The notes under the pieces were generated by a model. The model saw only the letters and a program-made list of their open reading frames with translations. It was not told the DNA's origin and did not search any database. Positions 1-15,459 of a stretch of 64,000 bases of DNA are shown one piece after another. The translations under genes and the position numbers were made by a program. Source of the DNA: Neoechinorhynchus agilis (taxonomy: Eukaryota > Acanthocephala). The stretch is taken from NCBI GenBank assembly GCA_051530055.1, contig CM121341.1:7502001-7566000 (forward strand), written 5' to 3'. Position 1 is the first letter of the stretch, and each line of letters opens with the position of its first letter.

Positions 1-824
1 GACGTGTGAAATTAACTTTTCTGTTTGTTTTAATAGGGCGGGAAAAATTGATGTTACATTCAAATACGAATCATATAATAAAAAATAACTTTGATAAAAA
101 CTACGAGATTGTGTCGAAGGATTCAAAAAATAAATTTCATCATTTTTTCCGCCATATTAAAACATTAACAATTCCATCTTCAAACGTTAATGTCACTATT
201 TGAAAGTCAATACTCCGTTCGATAGTATTATACCTGAATATTCAATGTTCGTAATCGTTTCATGCATTATCGATTCTTTAAAAGCAAAAATATAAACTTA
301 GTTAAATGCTCTGTCTTTTGTGTAAGAACACGGCCATCTCTTTAGATGAATAAGCTTTAATAAATTTTAACTTAAAATTAAGTCTAGTATCAGTGTGTGG
401 CATTTTTCACGTATTTTCCTTTTAGGCACACAGCCCACCAATTCATTGGTCTGGGAAGCGCATTACAATTTAGTGCTCACTCAAATAATCATCTCAAGTC
501 TTTAAGCTTTGATCGCTTTCTACCGTAAGCTTACAATCTTGTCAGGAAGCAAATTCGACAATGCAGGAGTCATCAATTTAATGAGTTGCAAACTCGTTGG
601 AATTCGTGCACCTTTTTTGAAAATATTCCGTTCTGAGCTTTCATTCGAACAAATCGGCTTTTTAAGAGAATCGAAACCTGTATACACACGTAAAAGATTA
701 CCCATAGATTTTCTTTACCGCCGAAAATGCTATCGAGAAAATCAGCTGAAATGTAACAAATGATAAAAAACCATGCAGTTAAACAAACCGATTTCGTCAG
801 CTGAGTTTGTACATTTCGTAGTTG
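1..824. other. AT-rich stretch without a recognisable gene
   Basis: I see no coding region here that resembles a protein. The last ~110 bases (from about 716) already belong to the duplicated repeat described next, because they recur nearly unchanged around 1100-1230. Confidence 0.5.
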
Positions 825-1016
825 TGTAGAGGTGGCCCAGTGGACTCGTGCCCGGATCCCTGCTTCAGGGTCAAAGGGTTCGAATCCACGATCGTCAATG
901 ACGCACAACCAAAATGGACGAAATACCTCGATGAAGGGAGGAAATTCACTGATGAGTCCCGCATCCTCGGGAGGTATCTGAAGATCCGGAGAGAATTACT
1001 GAACTCTTAACATTTC
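716..1016 (+). repeat. tRNA-derived SINE-like repeat, copy 1
   Basis: The sequence carries a textbook internal RNA polymerase III promoter: an A box TGGCCCAGTGG at 833-843 and a B box GGTTCGAATCC at 877-887. They are followed by a non-tRNA body containing CTGATGAGTCCC. A second copy lies at 1102-1425. This arrangement is what a tRNA-derived SINE looks like; the leading ~110 bases are also shared by both copies. The element may be part of a larger composite, because the flanks are inverted and tandem repeats. I could not identify the parent tRNA. Confidence 0.55.
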
Positions 1017-1101
1017 ATCAAAGTTTAAGTGGTCATGTCACTTTCCGGATCCTCAGATACCTTCAGGAGGCAGGACTCATCAATGTAAAACATAAAATTC
1101 G

Positions 1102-1425
1102 ACCGCCGAAAGTGCTAATTCACATCAATAAAAAAAAGAAATATACATGCGGTCGAGAAAATCAGCTGACAATGTAACAAATGATAAAAACGATGCGTTT
1201 GAGCAAACCGATTTCGTCAGCTGAGTTTGTACATTTCGTAGCACTGTAGAAGTGGACTCGTGCCCCGGATCCATGCTTCAGGGTCAAAGGGTTCGAATCC
1301 ACGATCGTCATTGACGCACAACCAAAATGGACGAAATACCTCGATGAAGTGAGGAAATTCACTGATGAGTCCCGCATCCTCGGGAGGTATCCGAAGATCC
1401 GGAGAGAATTACTGAACTCTTAACA
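1102..1425 (+). repeat. tRNA-derived SINE-like repeat, copy 2
   Basis: This is a near-duplicate of the copy at 716-1016. The B box GGTTCGAATCC is intact at 1290-1300, but the A-box region has lost several bases (TGGCCC is missing), so this copy probably cannot be transcribed from its own promoter. The shared body again contains CTGATGAGTCCC and the CATCCTCGGGAGG segment. Confidence 0.5.
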
Positions 1426-1930
1426 TTTCATCAAAGTTTATGTGGGTTATATCACTTCTCCGATTTTTCTTTTTTTTTAGTAATGTGAATTAGCACTTTC
1501 CGCGGTTGGAGAAATTTTATTTTACATCAGAGAAGTGATTGAACTCTTAACATTTCATCAAAGTTCAAGTGGTTATATCACTTCTCTTATGTTTCTTTTT
1601 TATTAATGTGAATTAGTACTTTCCGCGGTTGGAGAAATTTTGTTTTACATCAGAGAAGTGATTGAACTCTTAACATTTCATCAAAGTTTAAGTGGTTATA
1701 TCACTTCTCTTATGTTTCTTTTTTATTAATGTGAATTAGCACTTTCGGCGGTTGGAGAAATTTTGTTTTACATCAGAGAAGTGATATAACCACTTAAACT
1801 TTGATGAAATGTTAAGAGTTCATACATCTCTCCGGATCCTCAAATACCTCCAGGAGGCGGGACTCATCAATGTAAAACATAAAATTCGAATGCCGAAAGT
1901 GCTAAAATAATTCACATCAATAAAAAAGAA
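1405..1930. repeat. Tandem and inverted repeat block, unit about 124 bp
   Basis: Three successive units begin with GAACTCTTAACATTTCATC near 1411, 1538 and 1660, each followed by a TATATCACTTCTC segment and a GTGAATTAGCACTTTC-type segment. At about 1775-1815 the same unit appears in inverted orientation, so the block ends in a palindrome. The segment CCGGATCCTCAGATACCT near 1045 is an inverted echo of 970-990. The whole region 700-1930 looks like one composite foldback repeat. Confidence 0.6.
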
Positions 1931-3182
1931 GAAATCTATTCATCACCATTAGGATAATCGATTTGCCACGCTTACATTTTTTCTTTATTAAAACATCATA
2001 TTTGGATTGTGTGGAAAACAAAAACACGACTTTATTTTTCCTTTCAGCCGAAAACTTTCCGCCTTGTTGTCTCGTTTCTAGGACTTAACTTCTTTAAGAA
2101 ATATCTTTCATCAGTCTTCGTTAATTTGACAGCTTGTGTTTAATAAGTCATACAAGGATCTAAGAACCAACTGTGTTGGAGAATAATGGAATGTTTTTGA
2201 TTTATGGTTGAGTCGACACATAATTGGTTTCAGACTACACGCCTCAGTGATCGATTTTGTTCTAAATTATAAGTTTCATCGAAGGATCGCATAATTGCTC
2301 CCCTTCAATGATTATGGTAAGTGAAATCCAGCAGCTGCGATTATAAACTTATTGTCGTCTTGTAAATACGGTTTGCGGAAAGGCAATGAATTTTAAAACC
2401 AATAAGAAGACATTGGCGAGCTGGGGAGTGATTGATGCTCCGAGTATAATTATAATTAATGTTTGAAGATCCTCGGCTTAAAACTTTTTAGATGACTTAT
2501 GAAGCAATTTTTAACCGGGGGATTATGTTCACCGCCATTCAATGTTCATGTTTTGTTATGGCGGTAACAAAACAATTAATAAATCTAATAATTCGATCAA
2601 AATAAACAGGTGGATTCATCGGTTGATTATTGAGTACATTGAGCAAATGGTACAATGTGAGTCCGACTTCTTTTAGTTTTATTAAATATCCTTTTGATAA
2701 AGAAAGCTCCGTAAAGTATCTCGGAGAGTGCATGCAAAAATTGAATCTCCAGTGTTATTGTGAGAGGAAGTTAGAATCTCTCTTGGTAAAATACGGCTCG
2801 GACAAAAAACGATGAAACAAGATTATAAAAGCTAGAATCTCTACAAAACTCAATTTATTCAGTCTTCACATTTTCGATCGCACTTTCACCTTGATGAATC
2901 GTCGACGTGTTGAACCAGCAAATTATGGGATTGTAATGCAAAGAATTTGTACTCAGTCTTCATCTTAACAATGAAGTTCGTTTCACCGGGTTTTTCTTCG
3001 CATTCACACGCAAACGTTCAGTAAATCTCGTAGACTCTATCACACACAGGCAAGCGCGAGATCGTCCGGAATGTGAATGGTAGCGACAGCAATGTAGCAC
3101 GTCTTTTGGTGAATTCCTAATTATTAGAGTCCATTCTTCGACGCGGGTTTGTACAAATTTGCAATAAAATGAACATTACACC
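1931..3182. other. Spacer downstream of junctophilin
   Basis: No convincing gene is visible. The stretch probably includes the 3' UTR of the leftward junctophilin gene, whose stop codon is at 3183-3185. Confidence 0.4.
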
Positions 3183-6793
<3,611 letters not shown>

Positions 6794-6924
6794 TTAGTAG
6801 GTTGGTGGGGGGGGGAAGAGAAGATTCAAAGAGGAGTGCGTTAGAGAAGATGGCACAATGGTTGTGTGTGTGAAGATCCACCGTTTTTCATGCACGAACG
6901 TTTTCTCCAGATTCCATGTCAATC

Positions 6925-6966
6925 AGTAGTAGTAGTAGTAGCAGCAGCAGCAGTAGTAGTAGCAGC
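6925..6966. repeat. AGY trinucleotide microsatellite
   Basis: A run of alternating AGT and AGC triplets about 42 bp long lies upstream of the junctophilin coding exon, probably in its 5' UTR or first intron. Confidence 0.9.
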
Positions 6967-7678
6967 ACCGTGAGTCGCTCGCCGCCTTGTGTGTGTAGGA
7001 AATTGTGCGGAGCAGTGCTGCTTTGTGGCTCGGTAATCGTGTGCTGCTTCCGTTTGGTGGTAGTAGTGAAAGCAGGCTTCTCTCCTTTTTCTTCAATCCA
7101 TCGGGAGGAAGCAGGAAACACGCTCCACACACCCTAGCACGTAAGGAACCAAAAAAGAGACATTATCTCCATCCTACTCTTTACCCTTGTTGCTTCTACG
7201 ACAAGGAGTTTTCAGTTCGATCAAACTAAACGACCATACGATTATGATGAACATTGAATGCTGAAAAGCATGCGGACCGCATATATGTGCTAAGGACTTT
7301 GTGTTTGTGTGCGTTGGGTGGTTATGTTTCTTATCGAAAACAAGTGGGTTTATAGGCGGTGGGAGTGTGAGAATAGCAATATGATCCAGAGATTATCCGG
7401 TGTAAAACGACGAAAATAGCTTGGTCACCGATTATATGCACGACTTGATCCAATGCAATTATGGTAAAAGCTCTTAGTTCCAAATCCCCTTTCGTATGCA
7501 AAATTGAATTTCTTCTTTTGGTAACAGCTATAAACGTAGTCCAAATTGGCATCGTTTTGGTTTTTAGAGACGTACAGATGAAATGTCGAGAGAGAGAGAC
7601 AATCAGGCGGAATTGCTTCGACTTCGTCAATGCAGCTGACGAAGCACCATATGATCATCTTCATACACAAGCACTTAC

Positions 7679-7742
7679 CTTTAAATGGGTTCTCAAAACC
7701 TAACAACCCAGTGTCTCGAGCATTCGGTGCCCTCATTTCCTG
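7679..7742 (-). other. Candidate upstream exon, gene unknown
   Basis: On the minus strand a TGTGCAG acceptor-like site is followed by an open stretch reading QEMRAPNARDTGLLGFENPFK and then a strong donor AAAG|GTAAGTGC. It lies about 0.9 kb upstream of junctophilin on the same strand and could be a 5' exon of it, but it ends in phase 1 whereas the acceptor near 6782 needs phase 2, so another exon would have to lie between. No domain is recognised. Confidence 0.25.
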
Positions 7743-7763
7743 CTGCACACCGACACACGCACA

Positions 7764-8873
7764 TTAACTGGACTCTCGTAATCGACAAAACAACCCACAG
7801 AATCTCTTACACTTGATTCTCACAAATGCTCGCTTTAAGTTTTGCCGGAATATGGTACAATTTAATGAACAAATAACAGTGGTGAACAATGGAAAGCTAT
7901 ATGCAAAATATCGTCGAACTGAGAGAATAAGAGCAACATGGTCGTCAACAATCGATTTGTGCTTAGCAATTGTCAATTTTTTTATATAAATAGAACCGAG
8001 TCCAGACATTGCTAACAAAGTCACAAGGACATTGGCCACGGCGGGTCTCACGTACGCCTTTGGCTTAAAGTGCTAAGGGTCCCAAGATTTCTACTTTTAT
8101 TTCTTCACCTCCCAAGAAGGTCCTTCAGCACATCCACAGTTCAAAGATCTCTTAAGGCGATAGTGATACCGAAGCGTGTAAAAAACGATTAAAATTGAAA
8201 TGATTGGCAGTAGGATATGTGATGCAGCACCAATGGAATCTTTTAAAACATCAGCCCAATAGTACATACCGATACATATCTCTATAATAACCAGACGTTT
8301 TTCGGAACTGTCGTTGGTACCATTAGGCCGTGAAATGAATCGCATATTGTGTGCGACTTCTGCCCGTGTTTGATTTTCATAAGCGATTCCATACGAATAA
8401 AGGATGTAGGAGTTGAAAACTAGAATGGATGCGAATGCGATCACGAGAGTCGCTTTTTGAAGAATGAATCGTTCAATGAATACTTTATGACTTCGAGGAA
8501 CGCAGATTTTAAGATGAGAAAGTGACATTATGCAAATGATTACATTGAAAGCGTTCATTGATGATTGTGTGAGCCATTCGGATACTTTACAAACCGCGAC
8601 TGAACTCAACCTCGGATATAGCTGGAACACATCGGCCATGTAGAGCGGAACCAAAGTTGTAAATACAAACACGAGATGATTGAGGTGCATTGCTAGCATG
8701 CTCAGCAGATAGGGTGCTCGTTGATGATAAAAGTACGTCCTTGTCAGAACGCATATTGAAGTGGTTGACCATAGGATGGCTGAGCAAATGATAATGGGAG
8801 TATAGTAGTGTGAAGCGACTTTATGTACCAATTCCAGAGTGTTTTTTCCTTCCATTCGTTTCCTTGTTTGCAT
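7764..8873 (-). CDS. Seven-transmembrane receptor 1 (rhodopsin-like)
   Basis: Exons 8873-8109 and 8072-7764 join in frame with a GT-AG intron (donor GAG|GTGAAG, acceptor CCCTTAG) to give about 357 residues. Hydrophobic segments: TM1 near YYTPIIICSAILW, TM2 LLSMLAMHLNHLVFVFTTLV, TM3 after a conserved Cys (VCKVSEWLTQSSMNAFNVII), TM4 ATLVIAFASILVFNSYILY, TM5 HILLPIISILIVFYTLRY, TM6 VLVTLLAMSGLGSIYI, and TM7 ending FTTVICSLNC. SLSHLKIC stands at the place of the DRY motif. It is paralogous to the receptors at 12.4-13.4 and 15.5-16.6 kb on the same strand, forming a tandem receptor cluster. The ligand is unknown. The single intron sits in intracellular loop 3, at the same place as in both paralogues. 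Confidence 0.82.
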
Positions 8874-9540
8874 TTCTCATCTTAGACAACATTAAAATTC
8901 AAAGGCCGGTTGTTGTGGAGATGACTCGGATCGATGAAGCAACATTCAAAGTGCATTGCCAGGAATGAAATTGATAAAGAAAACCAAGGTTGTACTGGTT
9001 CGTTTAGCGACAAATTAAAGTGAATACAAGTGCCAACCAGGCGACATTAAACAAACTATTTCTCAGAGGATAAAGATATAGACCGGGAACCGTCGTAAAT
9101 AGATGAATTGCTCGAAGAGTAAAATGTCTTTAAGAAATCTGATACTGCTGGGATTAGATGTGTGTGTGCAGCATTTGACATGGCTATTAAGTCAGCAAAC
9201 CTAAACCGAGATTTGATCCATGCCATGAGACTATAATGACAGTGAACTTTTCATTATTCTAAAAGTGAAAAGCGGATTCATATTGAGATAAGGCCCATTT
9301 TACGGTGACAGTCTGATCCGTTAGTAAATAAACGATTTTGCACATTACCGAATCTGGAGTCAAAAATTTCGCTACCTAATGGACCCTTACTGATTGACTA
9401 GACGCACTTTGTGTCAAAATCAGTGATTGGCTGTCCAGGACGACATCAGTGTCATATAAGATAAATGGCATTTTTTAAAAGCAATAAGACGTTGGCCGAA
9501 TACGTCGATTTAAATGTAGTCACTGCAATTAAACTGAAAA

Positions 9541-9673
9541 GTTGAAATGATTTTATTTTTAACTCATATATTTAAAAATTTACAAGAAACCTTGATAAAC
9601 GCGTACACGATTGTGCCTACGAAATATCGGATTTAAAAATAAATCATTTCAATTTCTTCGCCATAAAATAACC
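9541..9673. mobile_element. MITE-like foldback element, copy A
   Basis: Inner inverted repeats GTTGAAATGATTTTATTTTT (9541-9560) and its partner at 9631-9652 enclose a core CCTTGATAAACGCGTACACG. The same core, with AAG for ACG, and the same outer arm (AATTTCTTCG..CCA) occur in the element at 55562-55688, so this is one family. The left outer arm is lost here. Confidence 0.6.
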
Positions 9674-9842
9674 AATATGAACAGTTTCTGGAAATACTAA
9701 CGATTGCACTCTTGGTCTTTCTAGAGACATCCTGTCTTCTCAAATTGAATAATCATTCGAAGCGCTTAAATACTTGAACGGTTTATTTTCCAAATAGAGA
9801 TGGACAGTTTCGAATATAGTTTTAGGGAACTTCATAAGTGTT

Positions 9843-9960
9843 AACTGTCTTTTTTGAAGATTGGTTCATGTTTGTATCTGGCGTAGAAATTAAAAGAATT
9901 TATTCATTCCAATAAATTCTTTTAATTTTTACGCCAGATACAAACAACTGTCTTTTTGAA
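9843..9960. repeat. Near-perfect hairpin flanked by 16-bp direct repeats
   Basis: A 34-bp arm starting TTTGTATCTGGCGTAGAAAT (9871-9904) and its inverted partner (9911-9944) are separated by the 6-base loop CATTCC. The hairpin is flanked by AACTGTCTTTTTTGAAG (9843-9859) and AACTGTCTTTTTGAAG (9945-9960). The direct repeats look like a target duplication or the result of a templated repair event. Confidence 0.8.
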
Positions 9961-12371
9961 GCTAATCAAAAATTATTTAAAACTGCTAAAATTATCGGAT
10001 GTAACTCGATTTTTAAGTCGAGTAGCATAAAGTGGTCCGAGAAGCAACATGAACTCGGTTGCGCTTTGAATTTCTCAATCCTTTTTCATTATTTTTCACT
10101 TGCAGTTATCTCGAGTTTGAAATCTTAAGATCGTTTGGTACGTAAATATAAAATTTATTGGACGGCTTGAATATCTCCATGCATTGACGCATGAAGGCTA
10201 CATTATCTTTGAGTGTCGACTCTTTAGGTTATGAAAGATCACCCGTTGGCACGTGAATCATGAGAAACGCACTTGCTTGTCAAGATTGCGGGTCCTGTTA
10301 TTCGCAACAACCGATGATATTAAAAAAATCCGTCCATGTAGAGGAAAAATGATCCCAGAAGATATTTAGTGCCAATGCCGACAAATATAATCATAGGCGA
10401 CATTTAATGACTGAAATAGTTTACTATGGAAGCTTGAAACGATTTTCTTGTGGAATTTTGACCATTGTAGATCAAGAAATTCATCGCCTACAATGTAAAA
10501 CCAACGCGTTTCTACAACACGAAACTGGTACATTTCAAATGAGCTTTAGTAAATCAGTCGAAAACGTGCGAGGAAAATCATTTGTGCTCATATTTGCGGT
10601 TGTATAGCATTATGTCGACTAGAATTCCATGACAATCAAGCTTCTAATTAAAAGGATTCAATCACAGTTGAGAGCGAATCTGAAGAGTTAGCACGAGTCC
10701 TAAAGATATACACTCTGAATCCTGAGAGCCATGCTAATTAATCAGTTCTTGAAGCTTTGACGTCTCAGGATTAAGAGATAAGTGCGACTTTTTCTTTAAA
10801 AAAATGTTCGCAGTTGGAATAAGAATTCGACATTCTTAGTGGGATAAACAAAAGTGCAAACAGCATCGCTCTTTCACTCAATACAAGAAAACGTACGTTT
10901 TAAGGAAATTCCTATCATCCTCGTTTTTATAATTGCTTCGAAAATATCTGAAATATTGTCTCAGTCACTAAGCAGAATTGTAACATCAATGCGCAAGGAA
11001 CAGGCAATTAAATAGTTTTACTGATTATCACAATTTGAAAACGGTGGTGTTCATTGGAATGTAAAGCTTGGAATAGATTTACGGGAAAGTATACTAATCC
11101 GGTTAGAGGCACAAAATAGTTCCAATACCTCAGGTGAAGCGTAAATGGCATTCAGCAATAACTGAGAATAGATTTGCGTTGTGGGGAATAATATTACTGC
11201 AAAATGAAACCGACGAGTAAGTCATTTCCGGAACCCCTAACCTATTTGAGGTTGGTCTTGATTAGATCTCGCTTCTAGCAGAAAATAAAAGTAAATGCTG
11301 TCATCGGAATCTAAGTTGACTTTAGGACTATGTACCAATATAAATGTGAAACTTTTATTGCTCGGGATTTTTAGAAGCAAATGTCTTATTTACGGAAATG
11401 AGTTTAATCACATGAATCAAATGTTTAGTTCTCCTTTTCAGTCACAGTAAAATTTATGTTCGTCACCTAGTTGCTTAAATCATTTTTAATACACTTCTTC
11501 GAATTTAATCGACTTAAGACGTTTTAATAACTAACAAACTTATAATGAGCAAGACGAGGTCCGAGATGTCTGTAATAAAATATTCTTTTTTGGGTTGGTG
11601 AATGTATTGTATTATTGATAGTTTGACAACCTTCAAAGTAAATAAATAAAAGTGTATTTCTTTAATATCTTCTTAAGTTTGGCATTGGGTATTTAACCGG
11701 TACGCCTTAAACGTTTTTTTAATAACTAATAAACTGATAATGAACCTGGCGAGGTTCTAAACGTCTTTAATAAAAAATTCTTTACCGGGTGAAGACCTTA
11801 ATAACACTTCTAATCCTAATTTTCCTTTCGGCCCATAGAAATGTTTTAAAAGCGAGCTGCATATGCATAAATATCTTCAATCTTGCGAATGCTATTTTTT
11901 AGACCACGATTTTTATACCACCGGTAACTTCGGGGTCAAATAGCTAAACACACTAGTAGCAATTTTCATTACAATCAGCTTATTAAGATTACACATAAAT
12001 TCCAACTACTGACGGTTGTATTTGTTTGAATTGGTAAATGGATTAAAACGTTTCCTCTTTATTTTTTATATATCTGGTAGTGTAGTATCAAAATTTGAAA
12101 ACCAAAGAAGTTTATGTCCATTCGAACGCGTTAAACCCCAAATCGAACAGTCTTAGAGAAGTGTAAAAGGAAGACCTACAAAACAAAGCATCCATGAGAT
12201 CCAGCACGATTTTGAAAGCTTCATGATCTTCATATTATTCCCAGTGAGGTAAAGTTGTTATATGCGCATACTTTTTTTGGAACGAAACGATTTAAGACTT
12301 TTATTGATGTCTATCACGGCTTTGGAAAAGTCTATTTGATATCATAAGCACATAAAGAATTCGTGAGCTCA

Positions 12372-13439
12372 TCATCGATCACCCTGGTGTTTGAATATAA
12401 TTTTTTTAGTCTTACTTACCAAAACCTTCAGTTTTTCTCCGAAAATAGGACAATTTAATGACCAAACGACGCTGATGAGTAAAGGAGCCGTGAAAGCAAA
12501 ATATCGATGAATGGACATTATAAGCGCTCTTCTCATTTGCATTTCAAGGTCTTGACATCCGGAGTTGAGTTTCTCAGTAAAGATCCATCCAAATCCGAGG
12601 AACGAGAATAGTGCAACACAAATGTTTGTAATCGCTGATCTTAAGTAAATCTTTTGCATCATTTTTGGTTTAAAGATGCTAATGGACATCATATTCCCAA
12701 ATTATCCACTAGCACGCATACAATAGAGGGTCTTTTTCAATCGTAGATGGAACCAGATTGTGAATCCGACGAGTATGACAGAGAATATTGGAAGTAATAT
12801 GTTCGTAGTAGCTCCAATTATATCCTTGAGTACATCAGCGGACTCATGCGTTGAAGAACATGCTTTGGCCATAACCACAACGGTATCATGATCGAATGAA
12901 TTGAACACACGGCTCAATCGAACATTGTGAGTGGTCTCAGCCCGTACTCTTTTTAAGTCTCTAACGTCGTAGTAGTAAAGAATATACGAATTTGAAACTA
13001 TTGCGAGCACAAGTGCCGTGAGGAGACTTGATTTTTTCAGAATATAGCGTTCAATGAATCGTTTATAGTGATGAGAGACGCAAATTCGAATGTGAGATAC
13101 TGATAGAATGCATATCATTACATTGAATCCATTGAGGGATAATTGAGTAAGCCATTCAGATATTTTGCATGCCATCTTTGAACTTAGACGAGGGTAAAGA
13201 CTGTAGACATCGGCTAGATATAAAGGGAGAAAAGCAGTTATTACGAAAACGATATGAGTAGCGTTAATGATCACATTTAACAGGGATAAAGCTCCATTGT
13301 TTGTCGATGTTGTCCTTGCAAAGATACGTATCAACACCGTGGGCCATAGAATGGATGCAATGATTGCTACTGGACCGTAGTAATGTGATATAATGTTTCT
13401 AGCTGATACCAGAGCATTCAGTGATCTATTGAACTCCAT
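12372..13439 (-). CDS. Seven-transmembrane receptor 2 (rhodopsin-like)
   Basis: This is a paralogue of receptors 1 and 3 with the same TM pattern (SEWLTQLSLNGFNVMICILSVSHIRIC in TM3; MSIHRYFAFTAPLLISVVWSLNC in TM7). The two halves, 13439-12705 and 12656-12372, lie in one reading frame separated by a 48-bp segment that begins with a TAA stop. Removing exactly that segment gives the loop CMRASGQKIYLRSAITN, the same length as CANVSLRKAFIRPIMSS in receptor 3, and about 339 residues. No GT-AG pair joins the halves in frame while keeping the conserved KIYLRS. Either the intron is non-GT-AG (see the intron entry) or the gene carries a nonsense codon. Confidence 0.72.
12657..12704 (-). other. Probable non-GT-AG intron of receptor 2 (48 bp)
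   Basis: The segment reads TAATTTGGG...AAAATGATG on the minus strand. Near its ends ATAATTTGG (12697-12705) and CCAAAAATGAT (12658-12668) can pair with one mismatch and a two-base bulge. The first arm includes the last exon base. The position equals that of the introns in receptors 1 and 3. Confidence 0.5.
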
Positions 13440-14328
13440 GAACGTTCAGAATTTTATCCTTTAGTAGAGATAAAACTTCATCATGAAGGTTCTTTACTGA
13501 GTTTTGCAACAGCGTAGTTTTTTCTCAATTGGAGTATAGGAATGTTTAATTCATTTTGCGTGGGAACTGTTGCTTTTTAATTATTCGAAAGCCTCTTTGT
13601 TTCTAATTTTGACTTAAAAATGGAAAACACAAAGGTATCCATGCAGTGAATGAAGAGGTTGATAAGGCGGAGGCTATGTGATCTTGGTTTTAGTGAAGTG
13701 AAAAGTTATACATTTCGTCTAAATTAATTAAAGACTATTTCTACTGCATGATAAAAAATAGAGGTTTAGAATACATTGAAATAACTTAATCCGGTAGCTG
13801 TTAGTTGCCTAATACCAACGATTTCACTTTTTTAAGGTTTTTCCACGATTCGGCTCAGATCACACATCCAGTAAAGTTTAAAGAACTTTTCGAACCTATA
13901 GAGTCTTCATTGTAAAACATGTCTCATGTTAGACAACAAACCCCTTTTCCTGGTAAGCAATTTGTTGTTCCAAATCATCAAACTCTTTTTATATTATACG
14001 ACTTTTTAATTCCAAGAAACTAGTTATCGCCTCAAACTAAAAAATTTCCTAGTGAAACATAAATATAATTTTTTTATTACCAATCAAAGCACTCTCTTGC
14101 CTCTTTAGAAACTCAAGAAAATTAAAATGCTCAAACATTACACACGTTCAAGAAAGCGATTGCATTGTGCGTGCTTTCATCTAAAAGCTCAGGACCATTC
14201 GAACTTAGCCGTTAATGTAATTCTGCTCCTTTTGCTCAAGACTTAATCGTTACCCTGATCCATATTTGTCCACTTTTCGTTTTTTTTGGCTTCAAAGTCA
14301 CCAAACTGATATCCGTTTTTTACGTTCA
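13440..14328. other. Spacer upstream of receptor 2
   Basis: No gene or repeat could be supported in this AT-rich stretch, which should contain the promoters of receptor 2 (leftward) and the tRNA (rightward). Confidence 0.4.
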
Positions 14329-14401
14329 GCCCGGCTAGCTCAGTCGGTAGAGCATGGGACTCTTAATCCCAGGGTCGTGGGTTCGAGCCCCACGTCGGGC
14401 G
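14329..14401 (+). tRNA. tRNA-Lys (anticodon CTT)
   Basis: The 73-base sequence folds as a full tRNA. Acceptor stem GCCCGGC pairs with GTCGGGC, the D arm contains TAGCTCAGTCGGTAGAGCA, and the anticodon arm GGGACTCTTAATCCC carries CTT at 14362-14364. The T arm is GTGGGTTCGAGCCCCAC, and G is the discriminator base. Both A box (TAGCTCAGTCGG) and B box (GGTTCGAGCCC) are canonical, and no intron is present. It stands alone between receptors 2 and 3. Confidence 0.97.
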
Positions 14402-15459
14402 ATCGTTCATCGACTCAGTGCTCCCTCACTTGCTCCATTTTCCTTTTCTATAAGGTACTTAAGAAACCAGTGAAAAGTAAGCCAACTTTTTTTATATACG
14501 AACTTTTATTTATCTTAAGTCGCATACACTCATGGTATCACTGCATATCTTTTGGAAGCTTCTCAGCTAACTCATATCCTTTGGAGCCTCTCGACTAACT
14601 CACTTCGAAGGAGCTCAGCCGTACTCGAAGGGACAGGGCCAACCCTCTTCTCGGGTTGATGGGCGATACCACACAAACAGGAATTACGATTGGGATAATT
14701 TTTGAAATAAAAATGTGAAAATTTATTTGTATACTATCAACGCTTTTTTGGTTGTGTTTATTGAGAGCAAAGTATGCATTCTGAAAGCGAAAAGGTTCAA
14801 TGAATTCTATAATGGATGTTACCTCGTAAACAGAAAAATCCAGGATAGCATTTGTCAAAATTAAAATGCTTATCATTGGACAACGTTACACAAAGGAAAC
14901 AACACAAAAACCTCAAACAAAATTAAGAGAAAACATCGGTATAAACTGTTTAAGGACCGGTCTTATTTCTAATTTATGAAGTACAGAAAGACGGGCAATT
15001 TCTCATTTATAGTCGAAGTGATTAGAAATACTTATGGAATGCCATGATTTCTATGAGTAAAAAAGGCTACAACAGAAGCTGAAAAGATATGTGCTTAGTA
15101 AAATTGAACCTGAGGAAAGAGCAACGTCACAAATTCTCCTGCAAACAATAACCACCAACTTTCCCACTCGAACATACTCTTAATCTACTCCAAAATCAAC
15201 AGCCACATTCATTTAACAAATCATAACTCGAGTGTTTATGAGAGTACCCAAACGGGGACGGAGAATCAAAAGTGAAGGTTTTAATTGGCTAAAGCATTAT
15301 CGTGAAAAATCTAGTAAATGCCGTAATGAGGGATCATAAACCGTAAATTAAGCTAAATGCCACTGTCGAGCTGAATTCGTAACAATTACAAAAGCGTCCA
15401 TCGTATTTACGATTTGTTAGAGGAAAATTTCATTTAAACCCGAACTTAAGATGCACACT
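14402..15459. other. Spacer between tRNA-Lys and receptor 3
   Basis: I see no gene. The open frames here are short and have no recognisable similarity. Confidence 0.4.

Larger units (their letters stand above)
8874..12371. other. Long spacer between receptors 1 and 2
   Basis: No gene is supported. The spacer holds a MITE-like element at 9541-9673, a near-perfect hairpin at 9871-9944, and a direct repeat pair of about 90 bp (11514-11600 and 11702-11795, both with TTTAATAACTAA and a CGAGGT segment). Confidence 0.5.

Noticed and set aside
930-1010. CTGATGAGTCCCG with a matching CGGGA in the SINE-like repeat, like a hammerhead ribozyme core.
   Set aside because: Stem II can form, but the required GAAA after it is absent (GGTATCTGAAG follows) in both copies, so no functional hammerhead is supported.
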